Positions 23,729 to 35,087 of a DNA stretch of 64,000 nt are shown piece after piece (the first letter of the stretch is position 1; every line of letters starts with the position of its first letter). The notes beneath the pieces were generated by a model, which did no database searches, was not told the DNA's origin, and saw nothing but the letters and a program-made list of their open reading frames with translations. This DNA comes from Epinephelus fuscoguttatus. Lineage: Eukaryota > Chordata > Actinopteri > Perciformes > Serranidae. Both the position numbers and the translations under genes were made by a program. The stretch lies in NCBI RefSeq assembly GCF_011397635.1, contig NC_064754.1:34836043-34900042 (forward strand), in the 5' to 3' direction.

Positions 23729-25363
23729 CAAACAGCTGTCGACGAGAGGCGGTTGGGGCTCAAAATGTACCGACTGGCTGGAAAAATGTCTCGTACAACC
23801 CACAGCCTCAACCCTGGCCTGAGGAGTTGGGTCAGTTTTGGTGTTTGTTGTGGGTTTCAGTAACAGGGAGAAGGAACTATCGTCTCTCATTTAAAATTGA
23901 AGTCTTGTGTGATTGGACGTTACGCTTTGTTTCCGGAAGTTCCCTTAGATGGGTGCGTACCGCCGCCTGCTGGTGGCACTGCGTATTACAGGCTTGTGCA
24001 GACACACTCAGAGGGGCCCCAATAGTATGTCTCTGCAGACCCGGAGACTGCAGATTCAGACCCGCAATTCTGGACCCGCAGTTCTAGATCCCTTGTTTTT
24101 CGTCCCCTACTGGACGGCTGTATAACTGCAACTAAATCAGCGTCTCACCCAAACACCACTGTTTGAAAGAAGTTGGACTTTTAATGCTTTATTACAATTT
24201 ACAGTTTTAAAATTTTATTACACCCGAATAAAAATACCAAGATTTAATTGTTGATTTATGCCTGGGTGCTGTTCTGCATCATTATTGTTTGCTGGTTGTT
24301 CTGTATGGTTTAATCCAAGTATTTTAGTTCTTTATTTGTTAATATTCATCAGACTGCTCTGACTAGCACGCCAAAAACTTGCACTGCATTGATCAAACCC
24401 GCTACAACATATAATAGGAAGTGTCTGGTCTTGGGTGTCCAGCGCTCACTTTTTTTGTGGGAATTTGAAACAAAGGCTGTGAAATAGGCTACTGAAATGG
24501 TTTGAAATGTTTTATTGTGTGCAGTTGTTACATCACACATCAGGGAGATCTGCAGAGAAAAAAAGAAATCAAACATGTCACAAAACTGAAAACAGAAATA
24601 CTTAAAAAATAAATAAATAAATACCTATCACAGTCTACACTGAAATACTTAAGATTCTGGAGCATAGCAAGTACATTATTATATCGACATATTAACAATA
24701 GTGCCCCTTCCTTCCTCATCTGCCTTTCGATCCTCCACAAAACTCCTCCACTTCACTGTGGTTTCCCCTTTCTGGATTGTTATGTGCACCTTAAAAAGAG
24801 AGTCCCTAATTATTCAAAGTTAAGGTTTTTCAACCTTTTTACACACATAAACAAGGCCAAAACCTAATAACAAACAAAAATACATTTCTGATCATCTGCG
24901 CTGGATGAGCTTAATTTCTATCCACAAAATCTCTAAATATATGCTATAGAGTAATATCAATGTAGTGATATAAACACACGTGATAATAATATTATGAATA
25001 ATAAAGGAAAAAATATATTAAAAAAATAAAGGTGTATTACATGATATACATGAATACAAAATTAACTTTTAGCATAAAGTACACTAATTGCCAATATGTA
25101 AACAGTTTCATGCTTGTATGAAAACGTAAGCCTATACACGTTTTTCTCATATCATCCACTTCATTGCTTTAATCATTTATTCATGTTTAATTTAAAGCAC
25201 ATGCTAAAATTATTCGTCATCGCGCTTCGGTTTCATGAAACAAAATGTGCAGGTCAAACAGTTCATTGCTAACAAGCTAAACTATTACCTACTACTTTAA
25301 CCCATATTTGACGTGCCTTTCAGACTATCGTGGTAAAGACAGTCATATCACTTTAAACGTATC
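23729..25363. other. cep95 upstream region and adjoining gene-free DNA
   Basis: Immediately upstream (plus-strand right) of the cep95 start codon this should hold the 5' UTR and promoter. Positions 23826-23879 recur identically at 56191-56244. From about 23900 to 25360 the sequence is AT-rich without a convincing gene. A minus-strand open stretch around 24349-24576 and another at about 24680-24800 look weakly coding-like, but I cannot assign them. Confidence 0.5.
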
Positions 25364-25498
25364 ACTGTTGATCGACAAACAACAGAAGAAGGCAGTGGTG
25401 ATAGATGTAGAAATCCTGAGCAACAGCAAATCAGAGCACTTGGGGCTGTGACCCCCAGACTGCGAGGGTGGCTCCAGCAGATTGCAGGCACAACATAA
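25364..25498 (+). mobile_element. Fossil of a non-LTR retrotransposon reverse-transcriptase C-terminus
   Basis: Two frames read in succession as DKQQKKAVVIDVEI and RALGAVTPRLRGWLQQIAGTT (the second starting near 25434). Both blocks are familiar from the C-terminal end of a fish LINE ORF, in which a longer stretch separates them. Here that stretch is deleted and the frame shifts. It ends at the left edge of lectin unit A. Confidence 0.6.
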
Positions 25499-26428
25499 CC
25501 TGTTGAGCAACCCACATCAGAACTTTACAACAAATGGCCTCATTTTTATTTAAATTGACATTCTAATATGATGAAATTATGAATGAGTTATAATGTAATT
25601 TGAAGTGACTTAACCTTTATATTTGCTGAAAACTGTACAGTTAAATCATATGAGCCTTTGTATGGTCATGGTCAGGGTCATCCTTTCAGCTTATTTTATA
25701 CCCCCCTTTTAAATAAAACAGCACAGTAGAATAACTTCAAATTACATTATAACTGGATGTCACCTAGTTCACAAATTATTTTTTCAACTCACTCTAATAA
25801 ATTTGCATTAATGTTAAAAAGTAACATTTTCATTCTGAACTAATGTTGAAGTTTAACCTTGCTACACCTATGTGTTACTGTTGATTGTTTTCTTTATTAA
25901 AGAAAGCCTTCTGCCATGGAGGGTTTCAGCTATCAGGGCACCAACAGTTATGAAGGCAGACATGAAGAGAAATAAAGTTCTATGATGATTAAAAAAGCTA
26001 AAATAATGAACGGCTTTGGATCTATGAAAAGACAGTGGTCTTAAAACTTGGCCACCAAACTCCAAGACAACAACTGAAACACTGATTATAAACACGCTGC
26101 TCATAAAGTGGTTCATTAACACAGACACAAACAGATAAGCCTCGAGAAACACACACATTCATTTACTGCTGGTTTCACTGCTTCGATCACTGAACATGAT
26201 GTTTTTATTTGATATGAATCTATGGAGGAAATCGTCTTGAGTGTGCAAGTGTAAGAGATAGTAAGGTGGCTGAAGGGCGGAGGTGATAACTCTGTTTTGC
26301 TGGGGTAATCAGAAACAGAGAAGAAGAAGAAGCAGTTCAGCACAGTTCTCAGAAGACACTGTTACACATCTTTGTCATATTTTGGTGTGTTAAATATTTT
26401 GAGTTTTGTCTTCAAAGAGGAGGCTGAG

Positions 26429-29317
26429 ATGACTTTGGACCATGACAGCATGCCTGATGCTTCATCCAGGAGTAAGTCATTTTCAGTAACAGAGCGTGAG
26501 TTTGGAGGGCATCATTTTTATCAGAGTCAGGTGTGGGGGTTTGATTCAAAAAATATCATAATTAGGCAACAAGCTACATATGAAGTTAATTTTTAATCTA
26601 CTTAATGAGGAGAGGGTGTACAAGAAGTGAAATGAAAGCAGATCAGAGAACACAATATCACACCTGACTGCCTAATAATAATTATGGTGGTTTTGCATGT
26701 TTGATTTTCTGCACACAGAGGACAGACTCTTCAGACTGGTTGCTCTGAGCTTTGGACTCCTGTGTATCCTACAAGCTGCTGCCAACATTTCCCTGCGTCT
26801 TGCTCTCTGTGAGTGATCTTACATTTCTCTCTAATTTCACCCTGAGACTTAAATTCACCATCTCAACATTATAAGACCAAAAATTGGAACTACAAACACA
26901 CTTACCAGCTATGATGATTATGTGACATATAGTGTGGAACCAACTTAGTTTCAGGAGTAATGAATTGCAGATGAAATGAACACAGCCCCACACCAAATGT
27001 GCACACTCATACTGTATGGTGTGTACATAAACTAGAATTAACACAAGAGTAGGTGTCTTTTCCCATGACACCCTAACCTCAGTGTTGACCTGCAGGCTGG
27101 TGTCATATGGGACTATAGGTACCTAAGGAATCCAGTGTTATCGACGCCACCTTCTCGGCAAAGAGGAAGATGGGCGTGACCATTTTCACAGAGGTCCCTT
27201 GACCTCTCACCTCAGGATATCTGAATGAAAATGGGAGCTGTGGGTACTCACGAGTCTCCTCTTTACAGACCTGTTCCCTTTATACTGATATGATGCAGTT
27301 TGGGGCAAAAATCATGCAGTATAAACATGTTATGTTCTGCCTAATTTCTGCATCCTGGGTCCCTAAACAGTCTTGGTATTGAATAAATTGGGTATGAATG
27401 GAAATCTGAGAGTCTCTTTTATTCAGTGAGCTCAGGTTTATTCATGTGTGATGAGACACCCAACTAAACACAGCATTTATTACAGATTTTTAACTAGAAA
27501 AACTCGGCACACAGTGCTGAGCTGCATCTCAAATTCATCCTCAGGTTCCCTGCTTGAGAAAGATGTATACCACTTATATGAGGCATATACTGTTGACCTG
27601 CAATCTCCCCAAAAAGATCCTTTGTCCCCCACCTAAAAAAGACAAAAATGTGTCCCGGAGGGTTAACTACAGTAGGACAAACGTATCTTTATGCTGTTAC
27701 AGATGCAAAGATGCCAGATTATGAGGCCATTATCAAAAATCTGACTGAAGAGGGAGAAGATTTGAAGAGGAAGATGATCACCTTTGGTGAGTACGAGGAA
27801 GAAACTGAATACATTCTCATTAACATGGGAATAAAAAGATACATGATAAAAATGTTTTCTACCTCCTGTTAGGCCAACATGTTTTTTTTCTTATATTCTT
27901 ATACTACTTCGTATGTGAAGTTTATTAGCATCATTTTTATTTATCATTATTATGATTATTTTGCTTTCTTCAACAGATAATCACTCCCAACAAGGATGGG
28001 TGTATTTCTCCCACAGTTTTTATTACATTTCTTCTATTAACAAGTCCTGGCAAGACAGTAGAGACGACTGTCTGCAAAGAGGTGCAGACCTGATCATTAT
28101 CAACAGCAGAGAAGAACAGGTGAGTAATTTGGCTGTGAGAGAAAAAGGGGAAGTCAAAGGTCACTGAGATGGAGAGTGACTAAAATTGTAATATTTCATT
28201 TATGTTTTATATTGTTTTTCTCTCTGTCTCTCTTACTGTAAACAAGGAATTTGCAAGAAAGTTCAAAGGGCTCAGGTGGATTGGACTGACTGACAGTGAG
28301 ACAGAGGGGACATGGACATGGGTGGATGGGACTGCACTGAACACAAGGTTCATAAATTCCTTTTTTATTAAAGATAATGATTAATATGGGGCGGCACGGT
28401 GGTGTGGTGGGTAGCACTCTCGCCTCACAGCAAGAGGGTTGCCGGTTCGATCCCGGGCGTGGGAGCCCTTCTTTGTGGAGTTTGCATGTTCTCCCCGTGT
28501 CAGCGTGGGTTCTCTCCGGGCACTCCGGCTTCCTCCCACAGTCCAAAGACATGCAGATTGGGGACTAGGTTAATTGATAACTCTAAATTGTCCGTAGGTG
28601 TGAATGTGAGCGTGAATGGTTGTTTGTCTCTATGTGTCAGCCCTGCGATAGTCTGGTGACCTGTCCAGGGTATACCCTGCCTCTCGCCCGATGTAGCTGG
28701 GATAGGCTCCAGCCCCCCCGCGACCCTTAAGAGGATGAAGCGGTTAGAAGAAGATGAAGATTAATATGTAGTATTGCTATATATTAAGGAACTAGTCTTC
28801 CTGATTGACCCTCCAGCCACCAGCTGGTGGCAGTACTGAGTTTACTGCTGCTGAGCAGCACTCCAGTAGGTGAGTGAGGAGGAAGTCCTGCACCACCTTT
28901 GATATTATGTGTTGCAGAGGTGGCAATTATGAATCACTCAGCTTCTTCTAGGTGTTTCATTCAGGGCTGATCAAAGATTTGAGCAGTTTAACTTTCTTTA
29001 GGCCAAGCTGTTGCACCACTGTTCAAATAAACTTTAGTACACCTTGGGTCACCAAAAAACTAAAATTATTTTTTGTAATGCTGAAACACTCAGGCGACCC
29101 GCCAAGACTTCACTCCAGCTTCTTTGGTTGTGTTTCCTGCTAAGAACATTCTTTGATGTTTGTTTTCAGCTACTGAAACGCTGGGGAGCCCAACAGCCAT
29201 CAAGGCATTGATGAAGACTGTGGAGAAATAAGGCTTTATGACAGGGAATACAACTGGAATGATTCACCATGTAAAAAGCTAAACTTCTGGATCTGTGAGA
29301 AGGTGGTGGCTCCATGA
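26429..29317 (+). pseudogene. C-type lectin receptor copy A, interrupted by a stop in the last exon
   Basis: Exons are 26429-26471, 26719-26808, 27703-27786, 27977-28119, 28247-28347 and 29170-29317, with consistent phases (1,1,1,0,2). The protein would be a type II membrane lectin: short cytoplasmic tail, a transmembrane segment (VALSFGLLCILQA), a short stalk with an N-K-N-L-T sequon, then a C-type lectin domain with GWVYF, DDC, WIGLTD, the EPN sugar-binding motif and WND. The last exon opens AGC TAC TGA, where copy C has TGG, so codon 156 is a stop. The product would lose the final 47 residues, including EPN, WND and three of the four conserved cysteines. All other exons are open. The exon 5 acceptor (AAACAAG) is weak but is the same in copy B. 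A polyadenylation signal AATAAA lies at 29428-29433. The relationship to fish CD209/CLEC4-like receptors is inferred. Confidence 0.8.
28389..28758 (+). mobile_element. tRNA-derived SINE (V-SINE-like) in lectin intron 5, with target duplication
   Basis: The 370-bp insert starts GGGCGGCACGGTGG, has a B-box-like GGTTCGATCCC near 28444, and a central TCCGGCTTCCTCCCACAGTCC block and 3' region typical of abundant fish SINEs with L2-like tails. It is flanked by the 10-bp direct repeat GATTAATATG (28379-28388 and 28759-28768). The paralogous site in unit B (about 40868-40877) has a single GATTAATATG and no insert. Confidence 0.85.
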
Positions 29318-30027
29318 CTCAGCATCCAAATCTGCCCTAGACTGGCGATTGATAAGCTGCAGGGGAAGTGTCTCATCATCATGTACGAACACCTACATGT
29401 CACCACAGGAAAAACACAGGTGTCAATAATAAAATGAATGATGGCTAAAGTCCATGTAACTGCTTCACTTTCAGGGTCCTGGTGTGTTGGCTCACTGTCA
29501 CAGTGTCACCATTTGTTGGGACACTTGAATAGAACAGAGCCATTCGTGTTACACCGTGCTTTCCTGACAAGTCAAAATGTCTGCTATTGTTCAAAAAATT
29601 AGTGAAGACAGAAATATATCATTAATATATTGATCGATTCATTACTAAATTAATTATTTTGTCAGTAGTCATCATTATCATCTTTATATAACACCTGATT
29701 ATATTGCAATCGTCACAGTTTCAACTCTGCAATCACTTCTGACATCATCAAGTCTTCAAAGTGTATATAATCACATCAGAGTGCAGATACTTTTCATTTG
29801 GTTACTTGTCTAACCTTCCATAGATGCTTTAATGACTCATCAGCAGTGTCAAAAGGAGCTTTTGTAAATCTGTGATTGCTTTACTCACTGCTTTGTGTAC
29901 AGCACAACACATTGTGTATTTATGAATTAACTGGATCCATTTTATGATAGGTTAGAAGTTGATTTTGCATTTTAACGGGGCCATCGTACATTCATTTGCA
30001 TATGTGACATGCTGTAAACCCAGATTT

Positions 30028-30126
30028 ATATTATAATTGGCTATTTCAGGATAAACGGTTTTTGATTTATTCAGAAAATAAATCAAAACCTGTTTATCCT
30101 GAAATCGCCAATTTTGCTATATTATA
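30028..30126. repeat. Short near-perfect hairpin in the lectin 3' spacer, unit A
   Basis: Arms of about 45 bp (TTATAATTGGCTATTTCAGG against CCTGAAATCGCCAATTTTGC) around a small loop. The same hairpin is at about 41972-42071 in unit B. In unit C (about 60091-60179) part of the left arm is lost. It resembles a small foldback element. Confidence 0.75.
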
Positions 30127-31080
30127 AGCTTTGAAGCATCAGCTACTTAAACAGTGTAGATATTGGATTTCTGACTTATGCACAGTTTGCAAAATTGATC
30201 TAAATACAATCACTACACTGTTACAACTGTGTACTCCACTGTTCCCAGTGTACAGACATAGTTGTCACATATGCCAGGGATGGTTGTAACATGTCTATAA
30301 ATATACATAATTAATCAAACAAATACTCAAAATGAAAAGATTATTTATCGTTCACGTTACTGTGACTATTCATTCACTGGTCGCAAAATAAATGGCAACA
30401 CACAGATGTAGCTTACATGATACAAAGTAGCTGGTCTGTGTTAAAGTGTAGACCTAGCTTACACTAAGTAGCAAGCTTGTGCGCAGGAGTGTAATGTGTG
30501 TTGCTTGGCAACAGTACTGTTCCAGTTGCTGGACTATGTGTGTTGGTGGAGCTAAATATATCATTAAATAAACAAACAAATCATAACCTGTTGCGGCTTT
30601 TTATCGTTAATAAATGGTGCTCGTAGAATTGTTGTATAAAAGCAATATCACACTGGAGGTTGTGCTGTTAAACTGAATATTATCAGCACAGTTATAATTA
30701 TCTTTGGCACAGATTTTTTTTCCCCCATCTGTGCCATCCTCAGGAAATGTTCTGCCTCTGATTTTTTTCCTGTTATCTTATGACCTGCTTTTCTACTGAC
30801 TTACCATGCAACTGATCATCATTAACTTGGCGTGTAATCAAGTCTGTTCAAGCCTTCAGGTTTTTAAATATAAATGGAGGTACTTGGTTCAGAGATGGTT
30901 GTAACAAGGCGTTAAAACTGTCCCAGTATCCCCAGCCATATATCCACCTACTGTAAACTACCCTGACTGTTAGTTTAACAAATGTTTATTATTTTTATTT
31001 TTAGCTTTAAAGATGCTGATTCTGATGAGACTCCTTGACATTTGATCTCAGCACAGTATCCAAAGTTCAAATTTTACCTA

Positions 31081-31215
31081 AAACAAACAAACAAACAAGC
31101 AAACAAACAAACAAACAACAACAACAAAACAAACAAAGAAAAAAAGAAACAAACAACTAAACCAAAACAAAACAAAACAAAAACAAATAACACCAAAACA
31201 CAAACAAACCCATTA
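31081..31215 (+). repeat. AAAC-rich low-complexity tract, unit A
   Basis: Tandem AAAC/AACA repeats with A-rich interruptions, also at about 61127-61245 (unit C) and 43050-43150 (unit B). The open frame through it is not a gene. Confidence 0.85.
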
Positions 31216-31273
31216 ACAAAACATTTGCCAGTTCCTTTCTCTGGGAATTTTTAAATGTGGTTGCTTTTTTGTT

Positions 31274-31654
31274 CACCAGACCTTTCTCAAGAAAAGAAAG
31301 GTCTGGCTGGACTCTCACTTTAAGATTGGAGAAAAATGCGGCTGCTTGTATTTCTTTCAACCAATCACAATCGTTCTGGCGGTGCCACAGCAACTGTGCG
31401 CTTGAAAAAATATTGCCGGGGGGAATCAGGTTTTGGTGTAAAACGCCCACAAAAATATCGCCTACAGGACGCGAACCATGGCAGAAAAATGGCTACATCC
31501 CCGCAAGATCAAACACCGCAACAGTTAGTAAGGGCGTGTTGAAAGCGGTTGAAAACTGCTACACAACCGGAAATGGTAGGGCGGGACTTCAGCGGGTGGC
31601 TCGTTCTGCCCAATGAGAGGCTGATCTATGCAGCGAACTTCCGCCCACTCAGAC
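31274..31654. mobile_element. Insertion shared by units A and C, absent from B, with possible 8-bp duplication
   Basis: Relative to unit B (about 43600), about 380 bp are inserted between two copies of TTTTTTGT, a possible 8-bp target duplication though low in complexity. The left end carries a CCAGACCTTTCT palindrome (31276-31306). The body includes CCAAT-like boxes and a short ATG frame (MAEKWLHP). No clear terminal inverted repeats are seen, so the class is unknown. The equivalent in unit C begins at about 61310. Confidence 0.45.
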
Positions 31655-32293
31655 TACTTTTTTGTAAACAAGACGACAATCTCACTGAATATGTGCAGAG
31701 TGATGTAATCACTCCAACTTGTTCCTTATTGGAGGAATTCAACTGCCCCCTGTTACCACTGTCCCTGGTCTCCCCTACATTATCATTTTGTTATTCTTTG
31801 GTAGGTCTTGGAAAGCCTGTTCCATCTTTTTTGTAGTTTGTTTAATTGATTTATCTGAAAACACCATTTGTCTGTGTGTTTTGATGATGTCCCTCTATTA
31901 ACTTCTTGATCAAGTTACCATCTGTACCTTCAGTGTTCAGAGAAACAGATAACAAAATGATGTCTAAAAGCCATCATCCCTTAATGATTTTCCTGAATAA
32001 ATGTGATTTCTCTTGTCAAAGTATAGAAAAGAAGGAGATCTAGCCTAAGAAATAGAGACTGATGAAGTCAGGTTTTTTGTTTTGTTGTTGTTGTTGTTGT
32101 TGACACTAGGTGTGTGTTTTTAAAATGACACAGCAACATAAGAAGGAGGTCCTTACTGCCATAGGTGTATAATGTAATATAATATATTGCTTATATGTGT
32201 CCTCGTCTAAACACCAGGTCGACATCCAACTTCTTTTCTAGTGTTAGTGAGTTCCATCATTAAAGTATCATGTTCATCACCCTCAGTGACAAA

Positions 32294-33152
32294 CAGGGCT
32301 GTTTCAAGACACTCTGGGGGCCCCAGGCAAGAGGCACCTTGGAGGCCTGTCATTTATAAAAAGATAAATCACTTTTCTATGATACATCACTGATATTTAA
32401 AAGGAATAAATTACTTATTGACTTATTCATACTTCAAAAACAGCATCAATAAGTGATTAACATAGGGGGGATCAAAATAAAATAAATAAATTAAATAAAA
32501 ATCAACCAGCCACCCTCCTCTCCTGACAAGTAAAGAACAGTCCCTTCATGAGTAAAGAACAGTCCCTAAAGTGCGGTGAGGTTTGTGGGCCGTTACCTGC
32601 CACAAAGAGAGAAATGTGAACGGCTCGTTTCTCCTCTGACACATCACATACCTGTGTACCGCCACAGCTCGGCTGTTCAGGTATTTCTGGGCTGTCATGA
32701 AAGCAGCATATTGAGTGCCAAGTGGCCAGCGCGCACCGTTATTGGACAGCGCATGGACACTCACCCTCTTGCAACTGGACTTTGAACTTATCCCACAGTA
32801 GTGGTACCGTGAGGTAACGTAGTACTATGGTACTCCAACAATGCTAGTGCGGGTGGCAACCAGTCATGCGGGACATGGTCTCAATTTGTGGGACACGTGA
32901 AAAGAGACAGAAATGCTGTGCAGTCCCGCACAATGCGGGACGTCTGGTCCCCCTACTTAGCCACTCGCAAGCAGCAGCTAGTAGGGGGCCCCATTAGGGG
33001 GGATTCCAACGTGTTGTCGTTGTTGCAGTGTCTGTAGGGATTCCATCATATTTTCATTGATATGGACCAATGTCAGCCGTCTCTGGGGGCCCCCTTCCAG
33101 CTCAGGGCCCTTGGCAATTGCCTAGTTTGCCTGTCCGGTTACGACGGCCCTG
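32294..33152. mobile_element. Non-autonomous hAT element in unit A, 8-bp target duplication
   Basis: The 859-bp element starts CAGGGCTGTTTCAAG and ends with the inverted counterpart (…ACGACGGCCCTG). It is flanked by GTGACAAA at 32286-32293 and 33153-33160. Unit B has GTGACAAA once (44227-44234) and no insert, a clean empty site. CAGGG ends and an 8-bp duplication are standard for hAT elements. No transposase frame is present. Confidence 0.9.
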
Positions 33153-33348
33153 GTGACAAACCTGCACTTCCTCCTGATTTCTTCAGGCAGTGCACTATTT
33201 GCTGCTGTGTTGATGTTATCACAAGAAATTTGGAAACATGCAGATTTGTATCTCATAACTGTGAAAGACCGTAAAGTTCAGTCTGTAGTCAGGTATCCTG
33301 CATGTTGAGAATCAGGACATTTAAATCTACACTTCTGTGGTTGGGAAA

Positions 33349-34839
33349 TCCTACTATTAAATGGAGAAACCTCTGTCCCTCCGTCCTTTCGTCCGTCTGT
33401 CCGTCTGTCATCATCTGTTTTCCTCCTCACTGCTTTGACCTATTTCTCTGAACTTGCACATAGGCTTTCATCTTGGTCATGTTCAGACAGCCACGATGCC
33501 GTTTTTGCATTTTTCCCACATTTCTACTGTTTATATTCACGTTTTTTTCCACTACCCATTCATACTGTAAGCACCATTAGCAGCGCGAGCTGCACATGCG
33601 CGGAGACCACTTGGAAAACACCTGCGCTGGGACCACAGTTTATGGCTGGGACATGCAATTTCAAGCACCAACACTTGCTGAAGACTAAGGTAGTTACTTT
33701 ACTTAACGAACGCTCGTCTGTGTCTGTGTGCGCAAGCCAGCCATTACGTATTTTCACTTTACTGACATTAGCCTACAAACATTACAAACTAAACATTGTG
33801 CTGTGCACTTTGCACTGTTTCTTTCATTCTTTCTCCGTGTTGCATGAGTATGTGTGTACTGTGTGCTCTGCGCATGCACGTACCTCCATGCCGTCAGCCA
33901 AAACTATGCTCCACGTATCTTATAATGACAAAAACTCTGTCTGTGGGTGTGTCTGCATGTCTATTCCATGTTTTTCTCCTCGCTGACTTTGTCAATCCAT
34001 GTGTAATTTGGCACAGTGGTAGAGGGTCATGGGAGGATGCGAATGAAGCAATATTACATCAATTGGCCAAAGGGGGGCGCTATAGCAACCCATTGAAATT
34101 GCAAGCTTTGAATGGGCATATCTCATCCCCCGTATGTCGTAGAGACATGAAACTTTGCACAGAGATGCCTCTCCTCATGAGGAACAAATTTGCCTCAAGA
34201 ACCCATAACTTCCGGTTATATAGATTTTCCGCCATTTTGAATTCGATCTCTTCCTAGGAAGTTTGACCGATCTGCATGAAACTCGGTGAACATAATCTAG
34301 GGACCAATATCTGAAGTTCCCTCTTGGCAAAAGTTGGAAAATGTACTAAAACTGAGCTTCTATAAGGCAATGAATATTGCGGAGGGCGTGGCTCATCACA
34401 TAAAAGTGTATAACATCCCAAGGGTTTCACTGATCACCACGCAACTTTGTAGGCATATGACCACACATAATCTGAGGGGACTCCTCCATTATTGACCCCA
34501 TCAAACAAAATGGGGGCGCTAGAGAGCTAATTTCTTATCTAGGCCTAACCGCCTTATCAATTTTTACTAAACTTGGTAGATATGTAGAACAGGACGCCTC
34601 AAAGTGACTGGAGAAATTCAAGTCTAATTGGCAACTGGGTGGCGCTATAACAACAAGAACAATGCTTAAAAAAGGCTAAAATGTGACCGATCGCTGTGGC
34701 TCCCCCTGTGGCCAAATGTTTTCCTTTTTTTTTTTTTTTTTTTAATTTTTGGTATGACTAAGTCATGGTATGGTATGCTATCCATCATCACTGTGCTGTG
34801 CTGCCGTTGATGCTGTGCACTCAATGGGTATGGACTAGT
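33349..34839. mobile_element. 1.5-kb insertion in unit A with a dispersed GGGGGGCGCTATAG-type repeat
   Basis: Unit B is continuous here (GGGAAACAAATG near 44420). Unit A carries about 1.49 kb, starting after GGGAAA and including a CCGTC/CTGT-rich tract (about 33380-33410) and, near 34065-34600, a family I associate with fish genomes (GGGGGGCGCTATAGC, ATGAAACTCGGTGAACATAA). Unit C has the same insertion running off the window end. Class unknown; open frames inside look spurious. Confidence 0.55.
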
Positions 34840-34898
34840 AAATGTTTATTCTTGACAAATTGGTCTCATTATCACAGTCATCAAATGCTCCCTCCTCA

Positions 34899-35080
34899 GT
34901 TGCTCTTCCTGAGGTTTCTACCATTTTTTTTCCCCGTTAAAGGGTTTTTTTGGGGGAGTTTTTCCTTATCCGCTGTGAGGGTCCAAAGGACAGAGGGATG
35001 TTGTATGCTGTAAAGCCCTGTGAGGCAAATTGTGATTTGTGATATTGGGCTTTATAAATAAAACTGATTGATTGATTGAT
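34899..35080 (+). mobile_element. 5'-truncated LINE 3' end with GATT tail
   Basis: The 182-bp segment contains CCTGAGGTTTCTACC, a run near AAAGGGTTTTTTTGGGGGAG, GTAAAGCCCTGTGAGG and ends in a (GATT)n tail, features of a very abundant fish LINE 3' UTR. The paralogous site in unit B (about 44464) lacks it, so it is a separate insertion in unit A. Confidence 0.7.
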
Positions 35081-35087
35081 CTCTCAA

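Larger units (their letters stand above)
25499..33348. repeat. Segmental duplication unit A of the lectin array
   Basis: It begins at CCTGTTGAGCAAC and contains a plus-strand lectin gene and its long 3' spacer. It is closely matched by 56245 onward (unit C), and partly by 39594-44416 (unit B). A and C stay alike past 33348, to the window end in C. A and B diverge at the 33349 insertion. Shared landmarks are the lectin exons, the hairpin near 30028, the AAAC-rich tract near 31081 and the CTAGCCTAAGAA region near 32041. Confidence 0.85.

Noticed and set aside
24349..24800. Minus-strand coding-like stretches beyond the cep95 promoter
   Set aside because: Short, no domain recognised and no consistent splice junctions; left unassigned.
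28389..28500. Possible tRNA gene from the GGTTCGATCCC box
   Set aside because: No cloverleaf can be closed and the sequence continues into a SINE body with a target duplication.
31042..31254. Lys/Asn/Thr-rich open frame
   Set aside because: It is a translation of the AAAC low-complexity tract.
33435..34257. Open frames of 183 and 153 codons in the lectin spacer
   Set aside because: They lie in a repeat insertion. Codon use is unremarkable, no motifs are seen, and the unit C copy lacks the long frame.
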